A stretch of DNA of 64,000 nucleotides from Pseudomonas guariconensis (GCF_900102675.1 NZ_FMYX01000008.1:1-64000), one strand, 5' to 3'; counted from the stretch's first letter, positions 17,555-27,212 are shown. Notes: a model not told the origin generated them from the letters alone. Program-made: numbers and translations.

Positions 17555-18841
17555 ATGAACCCAACCGGCGTGCAGCAGCAGGCTTCCCCCCGGCCGTCCA
17601 ACGGCCCCTTCGCCTGGTACCGCGACATCGACCGTCAGCAACGACGCACCTTCTGGAGTTGCAAGATCGGCTACGGCCTCGATGGCATGGACACCCAGAT
17701 GCTGAGTTTCGTCATCCCCACGTTGATCCTGATGTGGGGCATCACCACCGCCGAGGCTGGGCTGATCCATACCAGCACCCTGATCGCCTCGGCCCTGGGC
17801 GGCTGGATTGCCGGCATTCTCTCCGACCGCATCGGCCGGGTGCGCACCCTGCAACTGACCGTGCTGTGGTTCGCCTTCTTCACTTTCCTGTGCGGCTTCG
17901 CCCAGAGCTATGAGCAACTGCTGATCGCCCGGACCCTGATGGGCTTCGGCTTTGGCGGCGAGTGGACGGCCGGCGCGGTGCTGATCGGTGAGGTGATCCG
18001 CGCCCAGGACCGTGGCAAGGCCGTGGGCATGGTGCAGTCCGGCTGGGCCATCGGCTGGGGATTGACGGCGATCCTCTATGCGTTGCTGTTCTCCTTCCTG
18101 CCGCCGGAGCAGGCCTGGCGGGCGCTGTTCCTGCTGGGCATCGTGCCGGCAGTGTTCGTGATCTTCGTCCGCCGCCTGGTCAAGGACCCGGAGGTCTACC
18201 GCCAAGCCAAGGCTGTGGAAAAGGCCCAGGCGCCGTCGCATTTTTATGAAATCTTCGCCCCAGGCATGCTCTGGACCACCCTGCGCGCCTCGCTGCTGAC
18301 GACCGGCGCCTTGGGCGGTTACTACGCGATCACCTCTTGGCTTCCGACCTTCCTCAAGAACGAGCGTGGCCTGAGCGTGCTGGGCACCGGCGGCTACCTG
18401 GCCATGGTCATCGTCGGCTCCTACGTGGGTTATGTGATCAGCGCGTACCTGACCGATCTGCTGGGTCGCAAGAAGAACTTCATCCTGTTCGCTGTCGGCT
18501 CGTTCGTCATCGTGCTGCTTTATACCCAGATCCCGGTCAGTGACGGCGTCATGCTGTGGCTGGGTTTTCCGCTGGGGTTCTTCGCTTCGGGCATCTTCAG
18601 CGGCATGGGGGCCTTCCTGACCGAGCTGTTCCCCACCCGCATTCGCGGTTCGGGGCAGGGCTTTTGCTACAACGTGGGGCGCGCCATCGCTGCGTTCTTC
18701 CCGCTGCTGATCGGCATGCTCAGCCAGAAAGTGCCTTTGGGCCTGGGCATTGGTGGTTTTGCCGCGGTGTCCTACGGTGTGGTGATCCTCGCGGCCCTGA
18801 GCCTGCCTGAAACACGCGGCAAAGAACTCCAGGCACGGTAA
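17555..18841 (+). CDS. MFS transporter, probably for 5-oxoproline or a related acid
   Basis: A 428-residue, 12-helix major facilitator of the acid:proton symporter type. The loop 2-3 signature GGWIAGILSDRIGRVRT (about 83-99) and its second-half equivalent AYLTDLLGRKKNF (near 305) are present, as is RTLMGFGFGGEWTAG in helix 4-5. It is the first gene of an operon with pxpA, pxpB and pxpC, so import of 5-oxoproline is a reasonable inference; no substrate can be read from the sequence. ATG 17555 follows CCGAGG at correct spacing. Confidence 0.88.
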   Translation: MNPTGVQQQASPRPSNGPFAWYRDIDRQQRRTFWSCKIGYGLDGMDTQMLSFVIPTLILMWGITTAEAGLIHTSTLIASALGGWIAGILSDRIGRVRTLQLTVLWFAFFTFLCGFAQSYEQLLIARTLMGFGFGGEWTAGAVLIGEVIRAQDRGKAVGMVQSGWAIGWGLTAILYALLFSFLPPEQAWRALFLLGIVPAVFVIFVRRLVKDPEVYRQAKAVEKAQAPSHFYEIFAPGMLWTTLRASLLTTGALGGYYAITSWLPTFLKNERGLSVLGTGGYLAMVIVGSYVGYVISAYLTDLLGRKKNFILFAVGSFVIVLLYTQIPVSDGVMLWLGFPLGFFASGIFSGMGAFLTELFPTRIRGSGQGFCYNVGRAIAAFFPLLIGMLSQKVPLGLGIGGFAAVSYGVVILAALSLPETRGKELQAR

Positions 18842-18850
18842 GGTAGGCAC

Positions 18851-19630
18851 ATGAACAACCACAAGAGAGTTCGACCGGTGAAACGCCTGCTTCTCAATTG
18901 CGACATGGGCGAGAGTTTCGGCAGTTGGCGCATGGGCCTGGACGCCGAGGTGATGCCTTACATCGATTGCGCCAACATCGCTTGCGGCTACCACGCAGGC
19001 GACCCCGGCACCATGCGCCGCACCGTGGCCCTGGCACTGGAGCACGGCGTGACCATCGGCGCGCACCCGGCTTACCCGGACCTGGTCGGTTTCGGCCGCC
19101 GCTCCATGGCGTGCAGCAACGAGGAGATCCGAGACCTGCTGCATTACCAGATCGGCGCGCTGGAGGGGATCTGTAAGGTGCTGGGCAGCCGCGTGGCCTA
19201 CGTCAAACCCCATGGCGCGCTGTACAACGACATGATGGCCGACCCACTCAAGCTGCGCGCAGTACTCGAGGCCGTGGCCGCCTATGATACGGGACTGCCG
19301 GTGATGCTGATGGCCACCGCCGACGACAGCGCCGCACGCGCCCTGGGCGAGGCGATCGGTGTGCCGTTGTGGTTCGAGGCCTTTGCCGACCGGGCCTATA
19401 CCGCTAGCGGTCATCTGGTTTCCCGGCGCCTGCCCGGCGCGGTGCATCACGACCCGGCCTTGGTGATCGAGCAGGCCTTGCGCCTGGCCCGTGGTGAGGC
19501 GCTGGTGGCCGATGACGGCAGTGCTGTGCAACTGGATGCCGGTACCCTCTGCGTGCATGGCGACAATGACAGCTCCGTGGCGGCCGTGCGGCAGATCCGC
19601 CAGGCCCTCGACGCCTTGGAGCAGCCATGA
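18851..19630 (+). CDS. pxpA: 5-oxoprolinase subunit A
   Basis: A 259-residue LamB/YcsF-family protein. [14 protein letters not shown] (13-26), [25 protein letters not shown] and [11 protein letters not shown] are the family motifs. With PxpB and PxpC it forms the ATP-dependent bacterial 5-oxoprolinase that opens 5-oxo-L-proline to L-glutamate. ATG 18851 follows TAAGGTAGG and starts nine bases after the MFS stop. A GTG at 18878 would remove nine residues and also fits the family. The 3' end overlaps pxpB by four bases (ATGA). Confidence 0.9.
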   Translation: MNNHKRVRPVKRLLLNCDMGESFGSWRMGLDAEVMPYIDCANIACGYHAGDPGTMRRTVALALEHGVTIGAHPAYPDLVGFGRRSMACSNEEIRDLLHYQIGALEGICKVLGSRVAYVKPHGALYNDMMADPLKLRAVLEAVAAYDTGLPVMLMATADDSAARALGEAIGVPLWFEAFADRAYTASGHLVSRRLPGAVHHDPALVIEQALRLARGEALVADDGSAVQLDAGTLCVHGDNDSSVAAVRQIRQALDALEQP

Positions 19631-20322
19631 ATCCATGCATCGAGGTGGTGGCCATCGACAGCTTGATGGTGCGCCTGTTCGACGTCATCGATGAGGCCAA
19701 CATGCCGTGGATCCTGGCTGCCAGCCAGCGCCTGCGCACAGCCTTCGGGGCGGGGCTGGTGGATTTGGTCCCCTCCTATACCACCGTGATGGTGCAGTTC
19801 GAGCAGGCACCTGGGCAGGCGCGCGCGCTGATCGACCAGGCATTGGCGGATTTGCAGCCGGATGCGGGCAACACCGGGCGTCGCCATGAGATCCCGGTCT
19901 GGTACCACGCCAGCGTCGGGCCGGAGCTGCCGGTGCTGGCTGCCCGCAGCGGCCTGAGCGAGGCGGAGGTGATCGGCCTGCACAGCGAGCGGGAGTACCC
20001 GGTATTTGCCCTGGGTTTCGCGCCGGGGTTCGGTTTCATGGGCTTGGTGGACGAACGCCTGGCCAGCCCACGCCTGAGTACCCCGCGCAAGCGCGTGGCA
20101 GCGGGCAGCGTGGGCATCGCCGAGCGCCAGACCGCCGCCTACCCGGCGGTCTCGCCAGGCGGCTGGAACCTGATCGGCCGCACCCCGGTGCGCTTGTTCG
20201 ACCACGCACGTGAGGGTTACAGCCTGCTGCAACCAGGTGATCGGGTGCGTTTCGTGGCGGTGTCTCACGAGCAGTTCATGGCATTGGGCGGCGACGACAG
20301 CCCGTTGGAGGCCCTGGCATGA
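19627..20322 (+). CDS. pxpB: 5-oxoprolinase subunit B (KipI-like)
   Basis: A 231-residue protein of the allophanate-hydrolase subunit 1 / KipI family. [19 protein letters not shown] and [19 protein letters not shown] (about 120-165) followed by [17 protein letters not shown] are the family signatures. In Bacillus the homologue was first described as an inhibitor of KinA; in 5-oxoprolinase it is a catalytic partner of PxpC. ATGA overlaps join it to pxpA and to pxpC, which implies coupled translation and equal amounts. Confidence 0.9.
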   Translation: MNPCIEVVAIDSLMVRLFDVIDEANMPWILAASQRLRTAFGAGLVDLVPSYTTVMVQFEQAPGQARALIDQALADLQPDAGNTGRRHEIPVWYHASVGPELPVLAARSGLSEAEVIGLHSEREYPVFALGFAPGFGFMGLVDERLASPRLSTPRKRVAAGSVGIAERQTAAYPAVSPGGWNLIGRTPVRLFDHAREGYSLLQPGDRVRFVAVSHEQFMALGGDDSPLEALA

Positions 20323-21236
20323 AGCGATTGACGATCGAGTCCAGCACCGCGCTGTGTCAGTTGCAGGATGCCGGGCGTTTCGGCGTACGCCACCTAGGCG
20401 TGACCCAGGGTGGGGCGTTGGATTGGGTGGCGATGTACTGGGCCAACTGGCTACTGGGCAATGCGCTGGATGCGCCGGTGGTGGAGGTGACGCTGGGGGG
20501 CTTCACGCTGGTCGCCGAGGACGATTGCACCTTGGCCCTGGCCGGTGGAGATCTGGATGCGCGTGTCGACGATCAGCCTGTCCAGCCCTGGCGCAGCTTG
20601 CGTTTGGGCAAGGGCCAGCGTCTGAGTCTTCGCCAACCTCGGCAAGGCGCGCGGGCTTACGTGGCAGCGCCTGGCGGGTTCCAGGCCGAGACGGTATTGG
20701 GCAGTTGCGCGACCGTGGCACGCGAGGCGCTCGGCGGCCTCGATGGGCGAGGGAAGGCGCTGGCCAAAGGGCAAGTTTTGTCGTTCGCCAAGGGGGCGCC
20801 TGCCTTGCGTGAAGTGGCGCAGCATTTGCGTCCGACCTACCCGCAAAAGCCCGAACTGGAGCTGGTCATGGGCGCACAGATCGGCGCATTCAGTGGCACC
20901 AGCTTGTTCGAGGCGTTCAATCGTGAGTGGACCCTGGACAGCCGCGCCGACCGCATGGGTATGCGCCTGCTCGGGCCGCAGTTGGTCTACCAGAGCGCGC
21001 CGATGATTTCGGAGGGTATCCCCTTGGGCGCCGTGCAGGTGCCGCCGGACGGGCAGCCGATCGTGCTGCTCAATGACCGGCAGACCATTGGTGGGTATCC
21101 ACGGCTTGGAGCGCTGACGCCCCTGGCGCTGGCGCAACTGGCGCAGTGCCTGCCCGGGGCGGTGGTGCGCTTCAGGGCGGTGGTGCAGGAGCTGGCCTGG
21201 CAGCAGCAGCAGGCTTATCTGCAACGTTGGCGGTGA
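20319..21236 (+). CDS. pxpC: 5-oxoprolinase subunit C (KipA-like)
   Basis: A 305-residue protein of the biotin-dependent carboxyltransferase-like / KipA family. CQLQDAGRFGVRHLGVTQGG (12-31), YVAAPGGF near 110 and the C-terminal DRMGMRLLGP and PIVLLNDRQTIGGYPRLG are typical. It completes the PxpABC enzyme. Its start overlaps the pxpB stop by four bases. Operon order MFS-A-B-C with a divergent LysR gene suggests a dedicated uptake and salvage route for 5-oxoproline. Confidence 0.9.
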   Translation: MKRLTIESSTALCQLQDAGRFGVRHLGVTQGGALDWVAMYWANWLLGNALDAPVVEVTLGGFTLVAEDDCTLALAGGDLDARVDDQPVQPWRSLRLGKGQRLSLRQPRQGARAYVAAPGGFQAETVLGSCATVAREALGGLDGRGKALAKGQVLSFAKGAPALREVAQHLRPTYPQKPELELVMGAQIGAFSGTSLFEAFNREWTLDSRADRMGMRLLGPQLVYQSAPMISEGIPLGAVQVPPDGQPIVLLNDRQTIGGYPRLGALTPLALAQLAQCLPGAVVRFRAVVQELAWQQQQAYLQRWR

Positions 21237-21351
21237 GGCTGCCGGCCCTCTGGCGGGTCAATCGGAGCGCCGGACCCCGGCTTGCACAAGGTACGTACTT
21301 AAGCCGGTAGGTGCGGGCTGACCTGCGACGGGCCTATGCAGGGCAGTTGCT

Positions 21352-21389
21352 CAGGTGCAGCACAGTCCGCAATGGATGTGCTGCACCTG
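21352..21389. terminator. Perfect 13+13 hairpin next to a REP half
   Basis: CAGGTGCAGCACA and TGTGCTGCACCTG pair perfectly around a 12-base loop. It lies between convergent pxpC and the VWA gene and runs into a single REP unit. No T-run follows on either strand, so it may act as a barrier rather than a classic terminator. Confidence 0.5.
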
Positions 21390-21412
21390 TGGGCGCGGGT
21401 TTACCCGCGAAA
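21388..21412. repeat. Single REP unit
   Basis: TGTGGGCGCGGGTTTACCCGCGAAA is one REP copy next to the 13-bp hairpin. Confidence 0.7.
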
Positions 21413-21424
21413 CGGGCGACGCCA

Positions 21425-22603
21425 TTACTTGGACAGGTAACGCATCCCGTCTTCCAGCCCCTGCAAGGTCAGCGGGTACATCTTGTCTTCGATCAGCTCG
21501 CGCACCAGATGGGTGGAGGCGGTGTAGTCCCAGGCCTGCTTGGGATACGGATTGATCCAGATGATCTTCCTGAACTTCTCCATGAAACGCTGCATCCACA
21601 CGTACCCGGCTTCCTCGTTCCAATGCTCCACGCTACCGCCCGGCTGGGTGATCTCGTAAGGCGCCATGGCCGCATCGCCGACGAATACCACTTTGTAGTC
21701 GTCGCCATACTTGTGCAGCAGGTCGAAGGTGGAGAAGCGCTCCGATGTACGGCGCAGGTTGTTCTTCCACACCGACTCGTAGACGAAGTTGTGGAAGTAG
21801 TAGTACTCCATGTGCTTGAACTCGGTCTTGCACGCGGAGAACAGCTCCTCGCAGACCTTGACGTGGGCGTCCATGGAGCCGCCAATGTCGAACAGCAACA
21901 GCAGCTTGACCGTGTTGCGCCGCTCCGGGCGCATCTGGATGTTCAGCAGCCCTGCATCCCGTGCGGTGTGGTCGATGGTGCCATCGATGTCCAGTTCCTC
22001 GGCAGCGCCTTCGCGGGCGAACTTGCGCAGGCGACGCAAAGCCAGCTTGATGTTGCGTGTGCCCAGTTCGACCTGGTCGTCGAGGTTCTTGTATTCGCGC
22101 TGGTCCCATACCTTGACCGCCTTGCCCTGGCGTTTGCCGGCCTCGCCCACGCGGATGCCTTCGGGGTTGTAGCCGCCGGAGCCGAATGGGCTGGTACCGC
22201 CGGTGCCGATCCATTTGTTGCCGCCGGCGTGACGTTCCTTCTGTTCTTCAAGGCGTTTCTTGAATTCCTCGATCAGCTTGTCCAGCCCGCCCAGGGACTG
22301 GATCTGCGCACGTTCCTCGTCACTGAGCGAGCGCTCGAACTCCTTGCGCAGCCAATCTTCGGGGATCAACGCCTCCAGGTGTCGGTCGAGATTCTCCAGG
22401 CCCTTGAAGTAGGCGGAGAAGGCCCGGTCGAACTTGTCGAAATGCCGCTCGTCCTTCACCAGGATGGCCCGCGCCAGGTAATAGAACTCGTCCATGTCGG
22501 CGAACACCACCCGCTGCTGCAAGGCATTGAGCAGGTCGAGCAGTTCGCGCACCGACACCGGCACCTTGGCCGCGCGCATTTCGTTGAACAGATTGAGCAG
22601 CAT
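21425..22603 (-). CDS. VWA-domain protein (CoxE-like), partner of the MoxR ATPase
   Basis: A 392-residue protein: a helical N-terminal part (1-120) with a charged stretch IEEFKKRLEEQKERHAGGNK, a glycine-rich linker (130-150), and a C-terminal von Willebrand A domain (about 230-380). The MIDAS begins at D239 and reads DIGGS, with Gly in place of the usual first Ser of DxSxS; a later Asp follows in VFVGDAAMAPYE. MoxR-VWA pairs act as chaperone-like complex assemblers, but the client is unknown. It starts 12 bases after the MoxR gene on the same strand. Confidence 0.88.
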   Translation of the reverse strand: MLLNLFNEMRAAKVPVSVRELLDLLNALQQRVVFADMDEFYYLARAILVKDERHFDKFDRAFSAYFKGLENLDRHLEALIPEDWLRKEFERSLSDEERAQIQSLGGLDKLIEEFKKRLEEQKERHAGGNKWIGTGGTSPFGSGGYNPEGIRVGEAGKRQGKAVKVWDQREYKNLDDQVELGTRNIKLALRRLRKFAREGAAEELDIDGTIDHTARDAGLLNIQMRPERRNTVKLLLLFDIGGSMDAHVKVCEELFSACKTEFKHMEYYYFHNFVYESVWKNNLRRTSERFSTFDLLHKYGDDYKVVFVGDAAMAPYEITQPGGSVEHWNEEAGYVWMQRFMEKFRKIIWINPYPKQAWDYTASTHLVRELIEDKMYPLTLQGLEDGMRYLSK

Positions 22604-22615
22604 GGCCGGCTCCTG

Positions 22616-23461
22616 TCAGCGGTTGCCGCGCCGGCTCATGAAGGCCAGGCGCTCGAGCAGTTGCACGTCCTGCTCGTTCTTGACCAAGGCGCCGGCCAGC
22701 GGCGGAATAGCCTTGGTCGGGTCGCGCTCGCGCAGCACGGCTTCGCCGATGTTGTCGGCCATCAACAGTTTGAGCCAGTCGACCAGCTCGGAGGTGGATG
22801 GCTTTTTCTTGAGGCCCGGCACCTTGCGCACGTCGAAGAACACATCCAGCGCTTCACTGACCAGCGACTGCTTGATGTTGGGGAAGTGCACGTCGACGAT
22901 GCGCTGCAGGGTGTCGCGGTCGGGGAAGGCGATGTAGTGGAAGAAGCAGCGGCGCAGGAAGGCGTCGGGCAGTTCCTTCTCGTTGTTGGAGGTGATGATG
23001 ATGATCGGACGTTGCTTGGCCTTGATCGTCTCGTCGATCTCGTAGACGTAGAACTCCATCTTGTCGAGTTCCTGCAGCAGGTCGTTGGGGAACTCGATGT
23101 CGGCCTTGTCGATCTCGTCGATCAGCAAGATCACACGTTCTTCGGCCTCGAAAGCCTCCCAGAGCTTGCCCTTTTTCAGGTAGTTGCGCACGTCATGGAC
23201 CTTGTCCACACCCAGTTGCGAATCGCGCAGGCGGCTGACCGCGTCGTATTCGTAGAGGCCTTGGTGGGCCTTGGTGGTGGATTTGATGTGCCAGGTGATC
23301 AGGCGGGCGCCGAAGGAGGCGGCGAGCTGTTCGGCGAGCATGGTCTTGCCGGTGCCCGGTTCACCCTTGACCAGCAGCGGGCGCTCCAGGGTGATGGCTG
23401 CGTTGACCGCCAGCTTCAGGTCGTCTGTGGCGACGTAGTCGCGGGTGCCTTCGAACTTCAT
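22616..23461 (-). CDS. MoxR-family AAA+ ATPase
   Basis: A 281-residue single-domain AAA+ ATPase. Walker A is GEPGTGKTM (33-41), Walker B VILLIDEIDKAD (110-121), sensor 1 IIITSNNEKELPDAFLRR. MoxR proteins mature or activate metalloenzymes and envelope complexes together with VWA partners. It is the first gene of a two-gene operon with the VWA protein. No substrate enzyme is adjacent. Confidence 0.9.
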   Translation of the reverse strand: MKFEGTRDYVATDDLKLAVNAAITLERPLLVKGEPGTGKTMLAEQLAASFGARLITWHIKSTTKAHQGLYEYDAVSRLRDSQLGVDKVHDVRNYLKKGKLWEAFEAEERVILLIDEIDKADIEFPNDLLQELDKMEFYVYEIDETIKAKQRPIIIITSNNEKELPDAFLRRCFFHYIAFPDRDTLQRIVDVHFPNIKQSLVSEALDVFFDVRKVPGLKKKPSTSELVDWLKLLMADNIGEAVLRERDPTKAIPPLAGALVKNEQDVQLLERLAFMSRRGNR

Positions 23462-23495
23462 GAACCGATCCTCTGCGGGGTGTCATTCAAGACCC

Positions 23496-23564
23496 TTTCG
23501 CGGGCAGACCACTCCCACAGGAAGCGGTGACGCTGGCCCTGTGGCAGCGGATTCACCCGTGAAA
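23496..23564. repeat. Degenerate REP pair
   Basis: TTTCGCGGGCAGACCACTCC and the weak inverted copy GGCAGCGGATTCACCCGTGA lie upstream of the moxR-like gene. Confidence 0.6.
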
Positions 23565-23633
23565 GAGGCGATACGTGTTTGTCATTGCCAGCGACTATAA
23601 CGCGGGCCCAGGCGAGAGAAAACGCAGACTGGT

Positions 23634-23650
23634 CATTCAGTCTCTGAATG
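23634..23650 (-). terminator. Short hairpin after the AsmA-like gene
   Basis: CATTCAG-TCT-CTGAATG is a perfect 7+7 repeat 18 bases beyond the stop of the minus-strand gene. No T-run is present, so the role as terminator is tentative. Confidence 0.4.
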
Positions 23651-23667
23651 GTGCGTCGCGCCCCGCT

Positions 23668-24741
23668 TCAGTCGGAATCGGGCGGCGGTTGTTCGTAGCG
23701 TGCATTGAATGCCTGGATAAAGCCGTTGCGCAGGATCTGCAGGAACGCCTCGAAGGCGCTGATGTTGCGCTGGTGCACGCTACCGCTCAGCTCCACGCGG
23801 GTGGCGAACTGGTTCTTAGGCTGATTCTTGAGCACCGTTTCGCTGGCGCCGACCAGCGCTTCCCAGATCGAACGGAAGAAGCCTTTGTCCTTGTCTTCCA
23901 CGTCCTGCTGCCAATTGAACACATCCACATCCCGCAGCAGAGGCTTGATGTACCCGTGCAGACGGCCTTTCTCGGCCTGGGCTTCGATCACCAGATCGCC
24001 ATGGCCTGCATTGAAGTCGAACTTGCCGTAAGCACTGGCGAAATCATTGAGCCGGCGCAGCTGGATACCGGTCGCGCGCAGGCGAAACTCGAAATCGTCG
24101 AAATCGCTGAACGGGTCGAAAGTGGCACGGCTTTCCACCCGGGCATCGCCCAGCAGCCGCGCTGTGCCGTCGAAATGGGCGTCGCGGCGGCCTTTTTCGT
24201 CGCGTACGTTGGTCAGGTTGCGGATGCTCGCGTCCAACTGGGTGGCCTTCAGATCGACAGGCGGTTTGGAATTGAAGTTGCGAAAGGTCAGGGTGCCGTT
24301 TTCGATGCGCACCTCGTTGAGAGTGATGGGCAGCAGTTTTTCTAGCTGCTGGCGCCAGTCGGTACCCTGGCCGGTCTGGGAGTTCTGCTTGTTGCCACCG
24401 TCGACGAAATTGAGCTCTGGGTGCACGAAGACGACCTCGGCGACCACGGCATGGTCGTACCACAGCGAACGCCAGCTCACCGAGAGGTCGATCAGCGGGG
24501 CATCGAGAAACGGCACCGGTACCTTGCCGCTGGTCTTGACGATCTTCAGCTCATTGATCTGGTAGGCCCCGCGCCACCAGGCCAAGTCCACGTCGGTGAT
24601 GTGCCCGCGGTAGTCGCCCATGTCCGCGAGCCGGTCGTTGAGGTAGTCACGGACCAGGTAGGGCAGGGCCAGGTGCAGGGCCAGCAACAGCGCGACCAGG
24701 CTGGCCAGGCCTATCAGCGGCCAACGATAGCGAGCTTTCAT
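23668..24741 (-). CDS. DUF748 / AsmA-like envelope protein
   Basis: A 357-residue protein with one N-terminal membrane anchor ([20 protein letters not shown], about 7-27) and a long periplasmic beta-rich part with the repeating pattern of AsmA-like proteins ([29 protein letters not shown]). The family includes lipid-transfer and outer-membrane-homeostasis proteins; this member is of unknown function. ATG 24741 was chosen because it gives the membrane anchor at once and GGAGAG precedes it; the frame extends upstream without similarity. Confidence 0.78.
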   Translation of the reverse strand: MKARYRWPLIGLASLVALLLALHLALPYLVRDYLNDRLADMGDYRGHITDVDLAWWRGAYQINELKIVKTSGKVPVPFLDAPLIDLSVSWRSLWYDHAVVAEVVFVHPELNFVDGGNKQNSQTGQGTDWRQQLEKLLPITLNEVRIENGTLTFRNFNSKPPVDLKATQLDASIRNLTNVRDEKGRRDAHFDGTARLLGDARVESRATFDPFSDFDDFEFRLRATGIQLRRLNDFASAYGKFDFNAGHGDLVIEAQAEKGRLHGYIKPLLRDVDVFNWQQDVEDKDKGFFRSIWEALVGASETVLKNQPKNQFATRVELSGSVHQRNISAFEAFLQILRNGFIQAFNARYEQPPPDSD

Positions 24742-24874
24742 CGAGGGCTCTCCGGGGCAGGTTGTCCGGTTGACCGCTATGGCCTGTGGGGAGTTCGAAC
24801 GGGCTTTACTGCCCCCCGGGGCAGGCTTACCCTTGAAGCTTTCCCTGCTCCTACAAAGTTCAAGGACTCCTGCC

Positions 24875-25849
24875 ATGAGCCGCATCTACGCAGACAACGC
24901 CCACTCCATCGGCAATACGCCGTTGGTGCAGATCAACCGCATCGCTCCGCGTGGTGTGACCATCCTGGCCAAGATCGAAGGACGCAACCCAGGCTATTCG
25001 GTCAAGTGCCGGATCGGCGCGAGCATGGTCTGGGACGCCGAGAGCAGCGGCAAGCTCAAGCCGGGCATGACCATCGTCGAGCCCACCTCGGGCAACACCG
25101 GCATTGGCCTGGCCTTCGTCGCCGCTGCCCGTGGCTACAAGCTGGTATTGACGATGCCTGCATCCATGAGCCTGGAGCGGCGCAAGGTGCTCAAGGCGCT
25201 GGGGGCCGAACTGGTGCTGACCGACCCGGCCAAGGGCATGAAGGGCGCGATCGAGAAAGCCAACGAAATCGTCGCCTCCGACCCGGCCAACTACTTCCTG
25301 CCGGGCCAGTTCGATAACCCCGCCAACCCGGCGATTCACGAAAAGACCACCGGTCCGGAAATCTGGAACGACACCGATGGCGCGGTAGACGTCCTGGTGG
25401 CGGGCGTCGGCACCGGCGGTACCATTACCGGGGTTTCGCGTTACATCAAGCACACCCAGGGCAAGTCGATCCTGTCAGTGGCGGTGGAGCCGGTGGCCTC
25501 GCCGTTGATCAGCCAGACTCTGTCGGGTGAAGAGCTCAAGCCAAGCCCGCACAAGATCCAGGGCATCGGCGCAGGTTTCGTGCCGAAGAACCTTGACCTG
25601 TCCATCGTCGACCAGGTCGAGACCGTCACCGACGACGAGGCCAAGGCCATGGCCCTGCGCCTGATGCAGGAAGAGGGCATTCTCTGCGGTATTTCCTGTG
25701 GCGCGGCGATGGCTGCCGCCGTGCGCCTGGCCGAGAAGCCCGAGATGCAGGGCAAGACGCTCGTGGTGATTCTGCCGGATTCGGGCGAGCGTTACCTGTC
25801 GAGCATGCTGTTCAGTGACTTGTTCACCGAACAGGAAAACCAGCAGTAA
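24875..25849 (+). CDS. cysK: Cysteine synthase A
   Basis: A 324-residue fold-type II PLP enzyme that makes L-cysteine from O-acetylserine and sulfide. The PLP lysine is K44 in [10 protein letters not shown], the asparagine loop is [10 protein letters not shown], the phosphate cradle GTGGTITGV (about 177-185), and SCGAAMAAA closes the site. The sequence [14 protein letters not shown] is of the CysK rather than the CysM type. AAGGA precedes ATG 24875. A terminator follows the gene. Confidence 0.93.
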   Translation: MSRIYADNAHSIGNTPLVQINRIAPRGVTILAKIEGRNPGYSVKCRIGASMVWDAESSGKLKPGMTIVEPTSGNTGIGLAFVAAARGYKLVLTMPASMSLERRKVLKALGAELVLTDPAKGMKGAIEKANEIVASDPANYFLPGQFDNPANPAIHEKTTGPEIWNDTDGAVDVLVAGVGTGGTITGVSRYIKHTQGKSILSVAVEPVASPLISQTLSGEELKPSPHKIQGIGAGFVPKNLDLSIVDQVETVTDDEAKAMALRLMQEEGILCGISCGAAMAAAVRLAEKPEMQGKTLVVILPDSGERYLSSMLFSDLFTEQENQQ

Positions 25850-25869
25850 CACGCGGTCCTGGCGATACC

Positions 25870-25895
25870 GGGGCCGTGTGGCGGCCCCGCTTTTC
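25870..25895 (+). terminator. Intrinsic terminator of cysK
   Basis: GGGGCCG-TGTGG-CGGCCCC followed by GCTTTTCT. Confidence 0.85.
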
Positions 25896-26063
25896 TGATG
25901 CACCGCTGATCCGGAGCAATGCCGGGCAGCACTCTTTGTTGCAAGATCCTGAAAACTGCACTGCGTCCCTGGAGGTTTTTACCAGGGGCAGATGGGTTTA
26001 TGATGGCCGGATGATTTTGAATGGAGCAGGCCACGGCCTGGTTTCTTCTCCAAGGAGTGTTGC

Positions 26064-26999
26064 ATGACCTTTTCCTTCGCCGCCAAGGCAGGTGTCCTGC
26101 TGGTGTTCTTCTCCAGTGTGCTGTTCGTGCACCTGCGCGGCAAGGCACGTCTTCCCGTGCTGCGCCAGTTCGTCAATCATTCGGCGCTGTTCGCACCTTA
26201 TAACAGCCTGATGTACCTGTTTTCCGGCGTGCCGTCCAAGCCTTACCTGGACCGTCAGCGGTTTCCCGAGCTCGATGTGCTCAAGGACAACTGGGAAGTG
26301 ATCCGCGAAGAGGCCATGCGCCTGTTCGACGAGGGCTACATTCGTGCCGCGGAAAAGGACAATGACGCAGGCTTCGGCTCGTTCTTCAAGAAGGGCTGGA
26401 AGCGCTTCTACCTGAAGTGGTACGACAAGCCGCTGCCCTCGGCCGAAATGCTCTGCCCCAAGACCGTCGAACTGGTCAGCCGCATCCCCAATGTCAAGGG
26501 CGCCATGTTCGCCTTGCTGCCCGGTGGCAGCCATCTGAACCCGCACCGCGATCCGTTTGCCGGCTCCCTGCGTTATCACCTGGGCCTGTCTACTCCGAAT
26601 TCTGACAATTGCCGCATCTACGTCGACGGCCAGCCCTACGCCTGGCGCGACGGTGAGGACGTGATGTTCGACGAGACCTATGTGCACTGGGTGAAGAACG
26701 AAACCGACGTAACCCGCGTGATTCTGTTCTGTGACATCGAGCGCCCGCTCAGCAGCCCTTTGATGACCCGCATCAACCGCAAGGTCAGCGCCTTCCTGGG
26801 CCGCGCCACTGCGCCGCAGAACACCGATGACGAGCGCGTGGGCGGGATCAACCAGGCCTATGCCTGGAGCAAGCGCTTCAGCAACAAGATCAGCACCCGC
26901 GTGAAGCAGTTCAAGCGCGCAAATCCCAAGGCCTACCGCATCCTGCGGCCAGTGCTGGCGGTGGTGGTGGCGTATCTGCTGTACCGTTGGCTGTTCTGA
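26064..26999 (+). CDS. lpxO: LpxO-like lipid A / aspartyl-asparaginyl beta-hydroxylase
   Basis: A 311-residue Fe(II)/2-oxoglutarate dioxygenase with an N-terminal membrane helix (FAAKAGVLLVFFSSVLFVHL) and a C-terminal helix (LRPVLAVVVAYLLYRWLF). The metal triad is seen as LNPHRDPF (His and Asp) and YVHWVKNE (second His), and TRVILFCDIERP carries the Arg for 2-oxoglutarate. LpxO adds a 2-hydroxyl to secondary laurate of lipid A. The length and membrane anchoring fit LpxO rather than soluble Asp hydroxylases. The pEtN transferase at 3753 is another lipid-A-type modifier in this window. Confidence 0.85.
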   Translation: MTFSFAAKAGVLLVFFSSVLFVHLRGKARLPVLRQFVNHSALFAPYNSLMYLFSGVPSKPYLDRQRFPELDVLKDNWEVIREEAMRLFDEGYIRAAEKDNDAGFGSFFKKGWKRFYLKWYDKPLPSAEMLCPKTVELVSRIPNVKGAMFALLPGGSHLNPHRDPFAGSLRYHLGLSTPNSDNCRIYVDGQPYAWRDGEDVMFDETYVHWVKNETDVTRVILFCDIERPLSSPLMTRINRKVSAFLGRATAPQNTDDERVGGINQAYAWSKRFSNKISTRVKQFKRANPKAYRILRPVLAVVVAYLLYRWLF

Positions 27000-27015
27000 A
27001 TCACCTGTCATCGCA

Positions 27016-27120
27016 TTCGCCGGTAAACCCGCTCTCACAGGCTCAGCGCAAACCTTGAGAGCGGGTTTTTCACTCCCACCGGCTCAACCTGGAACGTGCG
27101 GAAGCGGGTTTACCGGCGAA
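27016..27120. repeat. Three-unit REP cluster
   Basis: TTCGCCGGTAAACCCGCTCT, then inverted GAGAGCGGGTTTTTCAC, then inverted GGAAGCGGGTTTACCGGCGAA. The core here is GCCGG rather than GCGGG, a subtype. Confidence 0.78.
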
Positions 27121-27212
27121 AGGGCCTGATCTGCCAATCCAGAATGCAGCTATTGCCCGGCCCAGGATTCGCCGTTATATTCCGAAACATTCTCTTCTCC
27201 GAAGACCCGATC

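Noticed and set aside
17171..19636. Very long open frame (821 codons) on the minus strand opposite the MFS and pxpA genes
   Set aside because: It has the composition typical of a frame opposite GC-rich codons, overlaps three well-supported genes and shows no recognisable domain.
21311..23530. Long open plus-strand frame opposite the VWA and MoxR genes
   Set aside because: It crosses two clear genes with Walker and MIDAS motifs and has no domain of its own.
27016..27120. Closely spaced repeats that might be a CRISPR array
   Set aside because: The units are palindromic REP copies in alternating orientation with variable spacing and no cas genes.
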